DNA from: Aphrocallistes beatrix
Lineage: Eukaryota > Porifera > Hexactinellida > Sceptrulophora > Aphrocallistidae
NCBI GenBank assembly: GCA_963281255.1
Contig: OY725489.1
Coordinates: forward strand, 3,844,001-3,908,000
DNA: 64,000 bases
Reading direction: 5' to 3'
Shown here: positions 1 through 11,443 of the stretch, piece by piece
Layout of the letters: every line of letters starts with the position of its first letter
How positions within the stretch are numbered: the first letter of the stretch is position 1
Notes under the pieces: model-generated
Told to the model about the DNA's origin: nothing
What the model saw: only the letters and a program-made list of their open reading frames with translations
Database searches by the model: none
Program-made: the position numbers and the translations under genes

Positions 1-281
1 CTACCATATTTGCAACTTCATAGGACCAGAAGAAAGTTAAAATGACAAATATTGTAAATTTTATCGGTGTCCGAAAAAAAAGGGCCAAAAATGTCTGTTT
101 TTTTGGGGAAATCATGAATAAAATCACCGAGTTAGAATATATCCAAAAAATGGTGGTCCTACGTTCATCGCCTAATGATATGAAACAACTCTTGAAATTT
201 TCAAACTTCTATCTCAAACCAAATTTGAGAAATAATTCTGTAAAGACGGTCAATTTTGAAATTTTAAAGTCCCGAGATATA

Positions 282-1627
282 CAGGGTGTCTCAAAAGTTT
301 TTTCCGGTTTTATAATTTATCAAAATATTCCTTTTACATCAGTGCTTGCATTTAAACTCGCCCTTCTTTGATAATATTTAACTTGAACGGTCATAATGTT
401 TGAATGAAATACAAATCAATTGTATTTGTTAACATCTTGTGATTTTCTTGACCTCACTTCATCATCAATATATAGTTTATATTATGGATGTCCAAAATTC
501 CAGAATTGGTAAGAGATTACGTGCAATCGGTATGTTAGAATCTGGTATTAGCCAGAAACAGATTGCTCAGACCTTAGGGGTTACAGTTAAGACTGTTTGG
601 AATTGGAAAACGAAGATTCTATCAGGCAAATCTATGGCGGTCAAACCTCGGTCTGGGCGTCCAACACGGCTTTCTCGCGTTCCTAAAATCATTATTAGAA
701 AATCTCTAGGCAAACGTTGGCAGTCTACGTGAAAACTTGCTTGTATCGTTTCGAAAAATTCACAGAGAGTTAGTAAAGACACGATACATCGTTATTTAAG
801 GAATACCATCGGAGCAAAGCCATACAAAAGACCTTCGCAACCAAAATTGTCGGAAAGACAGAAGGAACAGCGGCTACAATTCTGCCTTAGTCATAAATTT
901 TGGGATGAACAGGATTGGAAAAGGGTTCTTTTTAGTGACGAGAGTTTTTTTGAACTTTTCCATCCAACAAATCGGCAGAACGATCGGGTTTGGAGTCAGA
1001 ATGCGCGAAACATTAAGCCTATTCAGACAGTTAAATTCCCGCCTAAAATCATGGTCTGGGGGATGATGAGTGGCACTGGGATCTCGGAACTCCATTTTCT
1101 TCCTCCCAAACAATCTGTAAATCCAGAATACTATATAAAAGAAATTTTGGAGAAGTCCTGCCTTCCTACCTTGAAGAGAAGGAAAACTACAGGCCCAGTG
1201 ACAGAACGGAAAATGTGTCGCTTGATGTCCCAGGCCATTTTTATGCAGGATGGTGCTCCTGCTCACACCGCCAAAAAGACGCAAACCTGGCTTTCCAATC
1301 ATATTCCAGGGTACTGGGCTAAAGGAATTTGGCCTAGCAATTCACCAGATTTAAATCCCATTGAAAATCTTTGAGCGATTATTCAAGCAGAGCTTGACAA
1401 GAAGAGACCAGCCACCAACTTGTCAGAGCTCGCTAATTACCTGAAAAATATCTGGAATGGACTCACACCGTCGATTTTGGGGAATTTAATCTCAGGGATG
1501 CCTGCTCGAATTAATTCTTGTATCCAACTTAAAGGAGATTATATTGGCAAATAATTTAAGATTTCTATACTATAGTTTACAAGTTATGGGTATTAGTACA
1601 ACCGGAAAAAACTTTTGAGACACCCTG
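282..1627 (+). mobile_element. Tc1/mariner-superfamily element, DD37E type
   Basis: 1,346-bp element with inverted repeats identical for 28 bases, beginning CAGGGTGTCTCAAAAGTTTT at the left and its complement at the right, flanked by TA at 280-281 and 1628-1629. It sits inside TTAA element copy 1. The uninterrupted copy at 30878-32806 carries the equivalent site without the insertion (apart from a 3-base difference), so it serves as a natural empty-site comparison. The transposase inside is dead. Confidence 0.93.
484..1554 (+). pseudogene. Tc1-like transposase (DD37E), two in-frame stops
   Basis: Reads as one frame of about 356 codons from ATG 484 to TAA 1554, interrupted by TGA at 730-732 and TGA at 1372-1374. 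The first stop falls just after the N-terminal helix-turn-helix (GISQKQIAQTLGVTVKTVW). The second replaces the Trp normally following IENL. Catalytic residues are visible: Asp in FSDESFF, Asp in QDGAPAHT and Glu in DLNPIENL. Between the last two there are 37 residues, giving the DD37E signature known from the ITmD37E-type group. Transposase would act in the nucleus to cut and paste its own element at TA. Both stops are single-base changes (CGA to TGA and TGG to TGA are the likely events), so decay is recent. The identification is firm. Confidence 0.92.
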
Positions 1628-3044
1628 TAGAGATTTTAAGTTTAGGTGTTAAGAAGAATGTAAAATGAGTTATTAATAATGCACATAAGCATCCACAGAC
1701 ATTTATTCGCATCCATACTGCTGATTTAGGTATATTAAAGCCAAATATTTACCAAAAATAGCAAAAGTACCCTGAAAATCCACAAATTTCCTTGAGGCCC
1801 CTAACTCCGAATATTTTGAGATAATTGTAGATAATATTTCAAATTCTTGGCACTGCGAAGTATAATCTATCAGTTTAGAATGAATAAAAAGCTTCCAAAA
1901 AGTATATTAGGAAGTTAGAGCGAAAGTCTACGACTTTTAGTTTCGAAGTTAGGATTTTCGAAAAATGCTACGTCATCATATGACAAAAATCTAAAACTTA
2001 ACATTCCATAGGGTGTAGTGCAATTATTATCAAAGAATCATATATGTACACTAGTAAAAAGTATATTAGGAAGTGAGAACTAAGAATTTGGACTTGTATT
2101 TACAAAGATAGAGAGATATCTCTTTTTGGACCCTAAATGGGGGTTTTTGACCGAATCTGCGAGGTCCAAGGCCAGAAATAATAATCAAAAGTTCTCCAAT
2201 TTTTCTGTACATATTATTAACGGCAATTGTATTCACTATTTAGCATAATAGCTAAATTTGGACACATATTTAATGATTAGATTCGCCATTTTCTAATAGA
2301 TTCAAAGTTCTCCATAGAATTTGTATTACAATTAAATCAATGATAAGTCGAGAATTATTTATTTTTTGACAAAGGAATGTTCGAGGAACCTATATATTTT
2401 CGCATATATCCTTTTAATTAAGGATATAATATATGATATATCTACAATAGTTTTTAAGATATGACATCAGCCTCTTTCGGGACCTTAGAGGGATATTATG
2501 GCCGAACTTTACCTATAATATGCGATATCTCAAGAACAAATGGTCGGATCCGAACAAATTTTTTTTTGAAACGATCAGAATTTTATTTCTGACCCAGTGA
2601 TCGCTAAATATCTTAGATCAAACTTGCGATTTCCCGAGGATTATATAAATGAACTCCCTTATAGAGCTATTTTGTTGGGATTTTATTTGCCCATTCTTTT
2701 AAATATTTGTGTTTTATAATCTCCAAAGGTGCTAATACAATGTGAAGGTTCATATCATTAAAAAAATATCAAATAAGTTAAAAACTAACTGGTAAATGAG
2801 TCAAAATCCTCTAATAATTTTCAATTTTTATTAGCGCTAAACTTTAGGGGGTTATTTCGCAAAAAATACAAAAAAATGCCGTCCAAATAGTGCTATCAGA
2901 TGGTGGACCGATCAGTAATACAATAAAATTAGCAATAAAACATTTTGCAGTTTTTTTTTACGCCAGTCAAGATTTTTCGAGGGCGGTATCCTTAAGTCCC
3001 AAATGCATTAAATTTTAATATTTATTTAAATTTGTTTAGTTCAG

Positions 3045-3810
3045 TCTTTACTCTTCATAATGCGCTCAAAGTCCGTTTCAATGCTTGTAGTAGCAAGGCG
3101 TAACTAGCTTCTAAGTTATGATCACTCAAGACACTTCTTTGTTTTGACTTAATATTTTTCATGCAAGAGAAAAGCTACTCAACTGTATATGTCAATCCAA
3201 ACACTGCCATTTGTCTTACGATGAACCTTCTCAATTCTGCAAATTTTTCCCTGGGAAAATACTTGCGGTTAAATGTCTGAAGATCGTTCTCCATAAATTT
3301 CACTTTTAGATTTAGATTTAGATTTAGATTTAGATTTTTAGGCATTGTTGAAACTCGATCAGTTCAATCTGAATGGCAGGTGTTGCTGCTCTCTCAGGGT
3401 CAAAATGGAGTGGTGTCGAGAATAGATCTAGTTCTAATTCATGCTCTTTAAATTCCACGAACCTCTCTTTGAATTGAGCTAGCAGTTGTTTGAGTTGTTC
3501 TGCGTAATAGGGACCATGATTCCCCAAATTATTTTCTGTTAACTTGGTAAAGTTTGAAGAATTTCCGTTCGAGGCTGTTGAATCCATAACATGAGTTTGT
3601 TTTGGAATGCTTTAATGTTGCCGAACATTACATTAGCTAAGTTTCGTATTTAGTATGTTCAAATGGCCTATGATGTCCACTAAGAAAGCAAAATCCCGCA
3701 TCCAGTCTTGGTCTTCCAGTTGGGCCATATTTTTACTCTTCATCTGCATGAACTCCTTTATTTCTTGACTCAATTCATACACCCTTTCTAACATCTACTT
3801 CCGTATGTTA
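3045..3810 (-). pseudogene. hAT transposase C-terminal half (SCAND3/ZBED5-like), degraded
   Basis: On the minus strand the stretch from about 3810 down to 3045 reads as consecutive pieces of a hAT-type transposase related to the domesticated SCAND3/ZBED5/GTF2IRD2 group. First comes LERVYELSQEIKEF with AFLVDIIGHLNILNTKL (3800-3620). Then follows FKERFVEFKEHELELDLFST with IQIELIEFQQ (3587-3340), then the dimerisation segment with LFSCMKNIKSKQRSVLSDH (about 3230-3070). Stops and frameshifts separate the pieces; the Glu expected before LFS is followed by a stop. A TTTAGA hexamer run lies inside. TTAA element copy 1 ends just downstream at 2995. No N-terminal half is visible. Family assignment is from recall of the conserved pattern. 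Confidence 0.75.
3305..3334. repeat. TTTAGA hexanucleotide run
   Basis: Five tandem copies of TTTAGA lie within the hAT pseudogene. A simple sequence repeat; not the arthropod telomere repeat TTAGG. Confidence 0.9.
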
Positions 3811-4012
3811 AATTAAATCCTGGTTTATTTGCAATTTAATATGTACTTGGAGTACAATACCATTATAGAATTAAAGAGAGGGATATATGAATGGAAAAAT
3901 AAAATCTACTCCTCTCATGTAAGGGCTAAAAGTGTCTTAGAAAATTCTTCGGCCCGCATTCATGCCCTTTCTAAACGAACCCCGCGGGCCGCACTTTGTC
4001 TACATATGTCCT

Positions 4013-4758
4013 AAATACTTCTGGTTTTTGTGTGTGCGGTTTGCAGACCTCCATGTATCGTAATGAGGTTAGACTATTTCCTTTCAGGGAGATTATTCGC
4101 TTGATTTTAGACACAATTAAACTCATTGTTAATGATCAATTGGCTTACTGAATCATACCGATGATTTCTCATTTCGAAATGTAAGGAATTTTATAATGGA
4201 ACACGTTCCTGCTTGCTAGGGAAATTTTTTGACCAGTTCAGGCTATATCTATGGACCTACAACTGCAAGACTCTAATTAATGGCGGCACTCGAAGGCAAT
4301 ATAGGACTACCTGTTCAAAAATAATATACTATAGCCATTCAAATATGATACCTTTTAGAATTATATGGCTATATGTAAATTTGGAAGTGAGAGTTAAATT
4401 GCCAATGCAGAAAAAAACTATAATTTTTAGATGGATAGGATATATTATTTTTGAATAGGCAGTTCTCTATTGCTTATCGAATGCCGCCATTAATTAGTGT
4501 TTAGCAGTGGTAGTTCCGGAGATATAGCCTGAACTGGTTAAAATAGATTTCCCTACAAGCAGGAATGTGTTCCATTATAAAATTTCATACATTTCGAATT
4601 GACAGATCATCGGTATGATCCAGTAAGCCAATTGATCATTAATAATGAGTTTAATTGTGTCTAAATCATGCGAAAAATATCCCTGAAAGCAAATAGTTTG
4701 ACAGAATTACGATACATAGAGGTGTGAAAACCACACACACAAAATTCAGAAGTATTTA
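4013..4758. mobile_element. Foldback (long inverted-repeat) MITE
   Basis: About 745 bp whose two halves are inverted copies of each other. The left arm begins AAATACTTCTGG and continues through GTGTGTGCGG at about 4030. The right arm ends with CACACACACAAAATTCAGAA and AGTATTT at 4758. Shared internal landmarks include TGATCAATTGGCTTACTG (4134) and its complement at about 4624, and AATTAATGGCGGCA at 4276 with its complement near 4483. Arms are about 280 bases with a centre near 4385. No coding potential; the short frame at 4213-4458 is not real. A weak, diverged match lies at 22990-23170. Confidence 0.8.
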
Positions 4759-5176
4759 TGATTGGGTGATTTTATCTTCGGTTATAAATTCAACCCTCAA
4801 TCAGAATTATAAAAACGTCGGTCGACTGATCATAGTACGAGTAACATGATTTAATCATCTAGCAACTTGCGTTTATTTAATTATCTGTTTGTTTGTTTGA
4901 AAAGGTTAGGAAATATTCATTAATTACAAATTTGCATGCCATTTTCAGAATCAGAACACTTGAAAACCCCATTCACCCCTTTGAAAATTTTCGATTCCTC
5001 CCTATCCCATCATTTTAAACAATGAGTTACTTACGTAGAGCACCCTATTTCGAATTCAAGTCTAAAATATTCGGAATCGTAATGTTGTGTTTTATTCAAA
5101 TTTATCTAGATCGATTTTTAATTACTTTCTTATATATCAATCAATTGTGTCTTTAGGTTCTCAGAGAAAGTTGAAA

Positions 5177-8086
5177 ATGATCACCGTAAGATGCCAAGTT
5201 TGCAGCAAATTGAGGAATCATGAAAGATATCGTCGCCATCTAGTTACTCATGTGAATAATAGTGAAATTTCCACTCGAGAGATGAAAGAAATTTTGTTTC
5301 AAACAAAATACTCTAGAAATGACAAATCGGTTAAAGTTTTCAATATTGCTGAAGGACAAACCTGTTGCCTGTGTGGAAATATTGTACAGGCATTATCCAA
5401 ACATGTCACCAGAGTGCACAAGATTAGTGCCGATAGCAACGAGTATGTGAAAATTATTGATAATGCTGAAATATGTAAGAGAGTTAATCACTTTAAAGTT
5501 GCAGATGAAGCGAACAGTAATCCACTTTTTGATTACTCTAATTTGAACTCGGTTTTGACACCTAAAGTGTTAGCAGATATTATTTCAAATGATATTACTA
5601 ATTCTGTACCTGTCAATAATTCTGTATTTGAATATTCCCCAACTGTAGAAGATATAAGTGAAGAGGTTACAACTGATACATTTAACATTTCTAGGCTCAA
5701 GTCACACATCTCAAATAATTTAATCAGAGCTATAAAATCTTTTAAAGAATTCCTTTCTACTAGGTGGGGCGGCTCTAAATCTCCGAAATGTATTCAAATG
5801 GAAATTAGCAATATCTGCAGGTTGGTTGATGGGACAGGTTTGGAAAATCTCTTTAATCCTCATGCTGTCAATTGTCTATTGTCTAAAGAAGGTAAAAATG
5901 GAAGTACTCCTATTACAACACATTCGAGGATTAAATCTTATGAAAGATTTATTCTTTATTTGAAATCTATCAATTCCAATCTTCTTCCAAAGGCTCAATG
6001 CCTAGATCAACTGTTTTTTATGATTAATGGTGTCGGAAAGTCGTTGCTAAGAGCACGTAATAATAGACAGAAGATAGTAATGGCAAATAATCGCCAGCGA
6101 TATGACCATGCTATTGAAGCTTTGAAAATTTGGAGGGAGAAGCGTAACCAAAATACTGTTATAGACTTATTTCAAGATTTTAGTTCTAACCCACTCATTC
6201 CATTGACTGAGGACAAATATAGAAGGTTGCGTAATTTTCTTGCTGTGGAGATTTTGTTAGCTAATGGCCAAAGATCTGGAATTATTTCTGGCATGGTAAT
6301 TGAAGAAATCATTGAAGGTAACAAACACATAACTCGTCAAGGCCACCACAAACTAATGGTATCCGACCATAAAACTGGATCTCACCAGTCGGCAACACTT
6401 TTCCTTTATAAGAATATTTTCCAAATGGCAGTAATTTTTGTCAATCTTATACTTCCTAAACTCCCGAATAACAAAGTCCCCTCAAATCACGTATTTCAAA
6501 CATTTTCAGGTGCTCCAATTTCCAGTTCATTTGTCACTCGAATTGTGAGAAACGGTCTTCTAGAATTAGGTATATCATATAAAGGTACGGTGAATGACTT
6601 TCGCAGGGCAGCTGCGACATTGACTGGTAAGTTGAATCCTAATATTAGTGAGAAGATGGCTCTCTTTATGGGACATTCACGGCGTATCCATGACAAGCAT
6701 TATCGAGTTCAACTTGGGCATATTGGTTTAATTGATGCATTCAATTCGCTCGAAAAAATGCAAACTTTTCCTTTTTCTGAGGAGCTTTCAGAGACAGTTG
6801 ATGTATCTTCTTCTCTGTTAACCAAGAGCCTTGAGCATACTTTAGATAGCTCAATTTTTTCTCATTGTACACTAAACGACAATGCCCTCGGCGATTCTAA
6901 TATTGACACAAACCAAATAAACCAAAATTCTTGTGATTTATCTAGTGATCAAAACTTGCACATATCGAAGTCTATTGGATCATCTTCATTATTGGAACTT
7001 CATGAGAATAATTGTAAAAACTTGAACAGTTCTCCATATTTGAACCGCAATAAATGTAGCCTATCCGATTCAATGAATCGAATTAATATTCCCGTTTCTC
7101 CTGTTGTATCCTTTTCTAATCTGGATGATCTAACTTCTCTAGATGATCAGACTCCTCATCCATCACTGGATCAATCCACTGATATTATTGATAGCATCAA
7201 TTTGTTTAACAATGAGTTACAACATTCCGTTGACCCTATACAGGATTTATCTGATTCTTTGTCGCTCTCTGCTGGCAGTTCTGAATTTGCACTATCTTAC
7301 TCTACACCTTCAGACGGGTCTGTTGTAGAAGTTGATTTATTCGATTCTGAAGTTGATCTTCCTACATCGTTCTCATCTAAATTGCGAAATTCGGGGAATC
7401 CATACAACCTCAAAGAATGTGAAATAGTTATTCATCCCATAAGAATGAAATCATCTTATGATTTGAGAAGATTTTCCAATCATTCAAACACTATGTTATC
7501 ACCTAAATTACGCTATAAGAGTATATTTTCTTTTGCTGAAGATGAAGATATATTTTTTACTACATTTCATTCGTACATTCAGAAGGTGAAAGATCGATCC
7601 AGAATTTCTAAGAATGAGATAACTGGAAGAGCGAATGCAAGTAAACGATTTGCTCCGGTTTTAGATCGATTATTAAGTGTTAATCATGGCGATATTTATC
7701 AACAACTTTACAATCGAATTCGTACTCTTGGTTCTAAGTTACGCTCTAACAATGGTATGTTTGGGGCAGTTTCTAGGAAACAGTGTCCTAAAATTCAATT
7801 TGATCCTTTAGCAAATTCTCCCTTAGTTAAAACTAGTGCTCATCATAGGAGCCTATTTGAATTTCAAGATGAAGAGAGTCTATTTTTGAATGTATTTTCT
7901 AGTCTCATTGAAAAGGTTAAAAACAAACAATCTGTTTCTAAGAGAATGATCTTAAATAGAGCATATCTCTCAAATGAGTTTTCTCCTCTCCTTGATAAGC
8001 TCTTTAAGAATCGTTCTTTAAGCAGGGTAGAACAGATTATTATAAACAAAGTAAGATCATCTGGTTATAATATTCGTGGAAAATAG
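5177..8086 (+). CDS. Zinc-finger tyrosine recombinase, Crypton-like, intact
   Basis: The only long uninterrupted gene here: 969 residues from ATG 5177 (the frame is open from 5087, but the upstream 30 residues look non-conserved and a possible splice acceptor, CTTTAG, precedes GTTCTC at about 5157). Counting from 5087: two C2H2-like fingers (CQVC with RRHLVTH at 36-55; CCLC with SKHVTRVH at 93-111). A SAM-like region spans about 210-360 and a tyrosine-recombinase catalytic domain about 375-550. Candidate active residues are Arg396 (NGQRSG), Lys429 (SDHKTG), Arg506 (NDFRRAAAT), His530 (MGHS) and nucleophile Tyr539 (KHYR). The usual His of HxxR is Asn503. Residues 560-780 are a Ser/Asp/Asn-rich linker. 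Residues 811-863 and 921-973 are an ungapped duplicated module. Crypton-type recombinases are known to integrate by strand exchange without inverted repeats. Domestication is possible. The recombinase call is strong, the Crypton subclass less so. Confidence 0.85.
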   Translation: MITVRCQVCSKLRNHERYRRHLVTHVNNSEISTREMKEILFQTKYSRNDKSVKVFNIAEGQTCCLCGNIVQALSKHVTRVHKISADSNEYVKIIDNAEICKRVNHFKVADEANSNPLFDYSNLNSVLTPKVLADIISNDITNSVPVNNSVFEYSPTVEDISEEVTTDTFNISRLKSHISNNLIRAIKSFKEFLSTRWGGSKSPKCIQMEISNICRLVDGTGLENLFNPHAVNCLLSKEGKNGSTPITTHSRIKSYERFILYLKSINSNLLPKAQCLDQLFFMINGVGKSLLRARNNRQKIVMANNRQRYDHAIEALKIWREKRNQNTVIDLFQDFSSNPLIPLTEDKYRRLRNFLAVEILLANGQRSGIISGMVIEEIIEGNKHITRQGHHKLMVSDHKTGSHQSATLFLYKNIFQMAVIFVNLILPKLPNNKVPSNHVFQTFSGAPISSSFVTRIVRNGLLELGISYKGTVNDFRRAAATLTGKLNPNISEKMALFMGHSRRIHDKHYRVQLGHIGLIDAFNSLEKMQTFPFSEELSETVDVSSSLLTKSLEHTLDSSIFSHCTLNDNALGDSNIDTNQINQNSCDLSSDQNLHISKSIGSSSLLELHENNCKNLNSSPYLNRNKCSLSDSMNRINIPVSPVVSFSNLDDLTSLDDQTPHPSLDQSTDIIDSINLFNNELQHSVDPIQDLSDSLSLSAGSSEFALSYSTPSDGSVVEVDLFDSEVDLPTSFSSKLRNSGNPYNLKECEIVIHPIRMKSSYDLRRFSNHSNTMLSPKLRYKSIFSFAEDEDIFFTTFHSYIQKVKDRSRISKNEITGRANASKRFAPVLDRLLSVNHGDIYQQLYNRIRTLGSKLRSNNGMFGAVSRKQCPKIQFDPLANSPLVKTSAHHRSLFEFQDEESLFLNVFSSLIEKVKNKQSVSKRMILNRAYLSNEFSPLLDKLFKNRSLSRVEQIIINKVRSSGYNIRGK

Positions 8087-9509
8087 TCAGAAATGCGACC
8101 AAATATTCTTAACATTAATAATTTATTCTATTTACATCGTTTACTTTATAAATTATCACTAAATTTTCATTATTGTTATATGTTAGCGTGAAAAATACAC
8201 TCATTACAAACATATCAATGAAAATCGATATCTTCAATCTTTGCCCTCGATTATATACTATGTGTCAAGGTGAATATTTTATTTTATAAATAAATCAGAA
8301 TCCATATTTGGTATAGACTAGGAATATATTATTACCCTATAAAAATTTTGTATCAAAGTACGTCTTTTAGCTATTGAAAGTGGATTCGTCCACTTTTAAA
8401 TGCCTACTTAAAAATTAACTACCTCTGGATATCTGACTGGCCATGATCACTGTCATGACGAGACCGTTTGAGAGATTGATTGGAATTTTTCTGTGAATGT
8501 GTAAACATATTGCATGTAGATGTTCACGTCTGTAAATAATTATTAGATATATGCTAAATTGCCATGATGACTCAGCATTAGTGATATTTTGTTTTGCTTA
8601 TTGTAAGAGAATTACTAATAATAGAAACTTGATATTGGTACGAAGGATGTTGAGTGATTTTATCTGGAACCTAATTCACGCCCAATCAACTCAGACCATG
8701 AATTTGGGATCATTTAAAACAAAAAAATCAATGCGGGATTGTATTTTGGCATGATTATGTCAGTACATTGAAAGTATTGTTTTCACAGTATCCAGGGTGG
8801 AATTATCATATTCAATCGGTACGTACTTTTATGCACCAAAAGTCTAATAGTTAGAATATTTGTATATTTCTGTAAACGTGCTATGCTAAAATGTCTTTGT
8901 TTAAAGTGAAATGATAGCTTTTTTCACAAAGCATTTGCCTGATTTAGGATTGAGGAACAAATTACTGTTAGTGATGTGTAATTTTTAGTTATTACCGCAT
9001 GATTTCAAAGTTTGGTATGGCATTCGATCAGTTTAATATCTACTAGATAATTCATCAATTTTAATAATATTTCTCAATCTCCAAATTATGTGGATGAAGA
9101 CTTTAATAGTAAATCCATGTAGACAATCAAACTATATATGTCTTCTAGAGCATATTGAGTCACATAATTTAGCGGCATATCTATAGAATATCCATTCTCA
9201 ATTTAATGTCATTTATTTTCTGAAGTAGTTGTAAAGACTTACGTTGAATGTTTCTTTTGAATCAACATCAAGCTATGCTTTCTATTTTTGAAAGATTTAC
9301 GTAATTATTTGAGATATAATGTAATCAACATATTTATGACTTGAATACCATTTGAATAATTATTGTACAGCTGTACACACCTTTTAGTAATTGGAACCAA
9401 TTATTTCCTTATTCAAATCTGTCATCATATTAGCATCATTAAATCTAGCTTGTAACGTTAATTATGAGAGTTATAAAATAGTTGAATTGCTATTGAATTG
9501 CTATGTATT
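8087..9509. other. No gene or classified repeat seen
   Basis: AT-rich sequence downstream of the recombinase gene. Only short frames without recognisable motifs occur. I see no inverted-repeat termini or coding relics. Confidence 0.5.
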
Positions 9510-10420
9510 GCTATGTAACGAATTGTTTGAAGAAACTGCCAAGCGTAGAAAGCAGACACTTGGCATGTCAGAGTATTTTTGCAATGGCTCCAGGAAGTTC
9601 TGATTTATAATTAGAAATTTGTTTTTCGACTATAACTCAGCCATTATAGGTGATAATTTTAATAGAATATGTACACTAAGCGGACAAAAGTATTTCAACA
9701 CTTGATTCTTTCCCATACAAATAGTAATACTAAAATGGGTCTTTTCATGAGAGGGTTACTTCTAAACGGTATAGGATACAGCTAATCGGATTCCAGATTC
9801 GAATAATACGCATTCAAATTAGTCACAGGTTAAATTTTCTAATTAATCATTCATTCCTAACTTTTTGTAATTATCAATCAGTGCCACCTTATGCCACATA
9901 TACCCATTTTGACCACTATACATGATGGCAATGAATTACCTATGGTGGCCAGGCTGATGATATTGTTCATTGAGTTGAGTAATTTATTAGTTATGTTCAA
10001 CTATGACTAATTCGAATGTGTAGATTTCGAATCTGAAATCAGATTTTTAGTATCTCTTTGAATTTGAACGTATTTCCCTCCATGAAATAATCCGATTTAG
10101 TATTATTTGTATGGGAAAGAATCAAATGTTGAAATACTTTTGTCCGCTTAGTGTATATTAATATATCACACAAATGATGCAAACTATCATTAAAAAAATG
10201 ACGACTTATCACTCTGTTTTGACCTCATCATTATGCATCAAAATTTTTAATATTGACAAATCTGGTGATTTTTCTTGCGATTAATAACAGTAGGACAGAC
10301 GTATTTAGAGATTTATCTCCCATATAATTAATGAATGGTGACCACATGCACCCAAAGGGTTCCTCCAGCGGACACAGTGTCCGCCAGCCGCGCTGTGAAT
10401 GCAAGCGAAGCGCGGTTGAA
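9510..10420 (+). mobile_element. Type A rolling-circle-like repeat, with nested MITE
   Basis: Starts with the family's left landmark TAACGAATTG(T/A)TTGAAGAAACTG. It runs through the conserved middle (CTGAGTTAT and GACAGACGTATTTAGAGA relatives) to the GC-rich tail at 10362-10420, which has GCGGACACAGTGTCCGC and the GCAAGCGAAGCGCG block. A MITE is inserted at 9674-10153. Family features (no clear target duplication, GC hairpin tail, TA-rich ends) recall Helentron/DINE-type non-autonomous elements; this class is inference. Confidence 0.7.
9674..10153. mobile_element. Tc1-type MITE with long inverted repeats
   Basis: 480 bp flanked by TA. Termini CACTAAGCGGACAAAAGTAT and complement, with the match continuing ~50 bases (through TTGATTCTTTCCCATACAAA). 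Non-coding. Inserted in the type A repeat, whose sequence resumes at 10156. Confidence 0.85.
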
Positions 10421-10977
10421 CTTTTGGAAATGTCTTTGATATATGTATTTCTCTATAGTCAGAAAGGCGTTTCTGTCTATATTGTATAATTTCCCTGTTG
10501 TTGGATCAAAAATTGAACCCGAGGTGCAAATTCCAGCTCAGTATTATTTTGAATCTTTTCCTAAAATTTCATTCAATTACATTCAATTGTTTTGTCAAAG
10601 GATCCAGCACGAGGAAAAAAAGCTCAAGGAAAGAATGGTTTCAGGCAGACGTTATCTTGGAATATGCAACACCTACAAACGTTTACCATTTTAAAATTTA
10701 TTGTATTTCTTAATTTCGAGTTTTCAGTTTGCCTCCCATATCTTAATTTGGAGATAATTCTTAGAGTGCTTTCTATATAGATCGAAACTACTATAAAATT
10801 ACTGCTTATATCCACCTGCCACTGGACCGGACCGATCAGAACATTTGAGATGACGACTTTTTAATTTTACAGAAGGTAGTGTGAACATACTAGTATATGT
10901 AGATGTCCACCTCGACATACGATTTATATATATGATACATTGACACGATGACGCAGCATTTTGTGATATTTACTTAA
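10421..10977. other. No supported feature
   Basis: AT-rich spacer between two type A repeats. Three overlapping short frames (10443-10815) share no recognisable motif and are judged chance. Confidence 0.5.
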
Positions 10978-11443
10978 TACAAGCGCGCTTTGCTTGCTTG
11001 CGATGTGCGGCTGGCAGACACTTTGTGTCCGCCAGAGGCGCCCTTTGGGCGCCTGGGTCACATTGATAAATTATAAGGGAAACAACATCTCAAAATATCT
11101 CTGTCCTACTGTTATGATCGATATCGCACGAAATCACCAAATTTTTTATTTTTTATAATTTTGATGAATAACAATGACATCATAACAAAGTAATGAGTCA
11201 TCTTTTTTTGTTGATAGCTGTATCATATTTGAGGTATGTTAGTATACAGATTCTATTAAAATATCAGCATTCTATCTCCTATAATGGCTGAGTTATGCTC
11301 GAATAACTGTATTGCTTAACTTTAAAAATGTGACAATGACGTCATAATTCCATGATGAGTCGACATTTCACTCTGAGCTCAGAACTTAGTGGAGCCTTTG
11401 CCAAAAGACTCCTACATGCCAAAAATCAGCTTTCTACCTGAAT
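10978..11443 (-). mobile_element. Type A repeat, reverse orientation
   Basis: Begins with the tail block ACAAGCGCGCTTTGCTTGCT. Then come the palindromes around GACACTTTGTGTCCGCC and GGCGCCCTTTGGGCGCC, and the family middle (TGACGTCATAATTCCATGAT). It ends near 11443 in the complement of the AAAGCTGATTTTTGGCATG segment. The outermost left end is missing. Confidence 0.75.

Larger units (their letters stand above)
1..2995 (+). mobile_element. TTAA-flanked non-autonomous DNA element, copy 1 (5' end outside window)
   Basis: Non-coding element matching, in the opposite orientation, the complete copy at 30878-32806. It ends with the terminal sequence TTTTCGAGGGCGGTATCC followed by TTAA at 2992-2995. 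Its first ~285 bases lie before the window. A Tc1-like transposon sits inside at 282-1627. TTAA target duplications are known for piggyBac and Kolobok superfamilies; which one applies here is not decided because no transposase is encoded. Short reading frames inside it are not real genes. Confidence 0.8.

Noticed and set aside
874..1302. Minus-strand 142-codon frame over the Tc1 gene
   Set aside because: Antisense shadow of the DD37E transposase.
3305..3334. TTTAGA run as a telomeric repeat
   Set aside because: Only five units, inside a hAT pseudogene, and different from TTAGG.
5087..5176. Upstream 30 codons of the tyrosine recombinase frame as part of the protein
   Set aside because: Composition looks non-coding and a possible splice acceptor lies near 5156; ATG 5177 directly precedes the first zinc finger.
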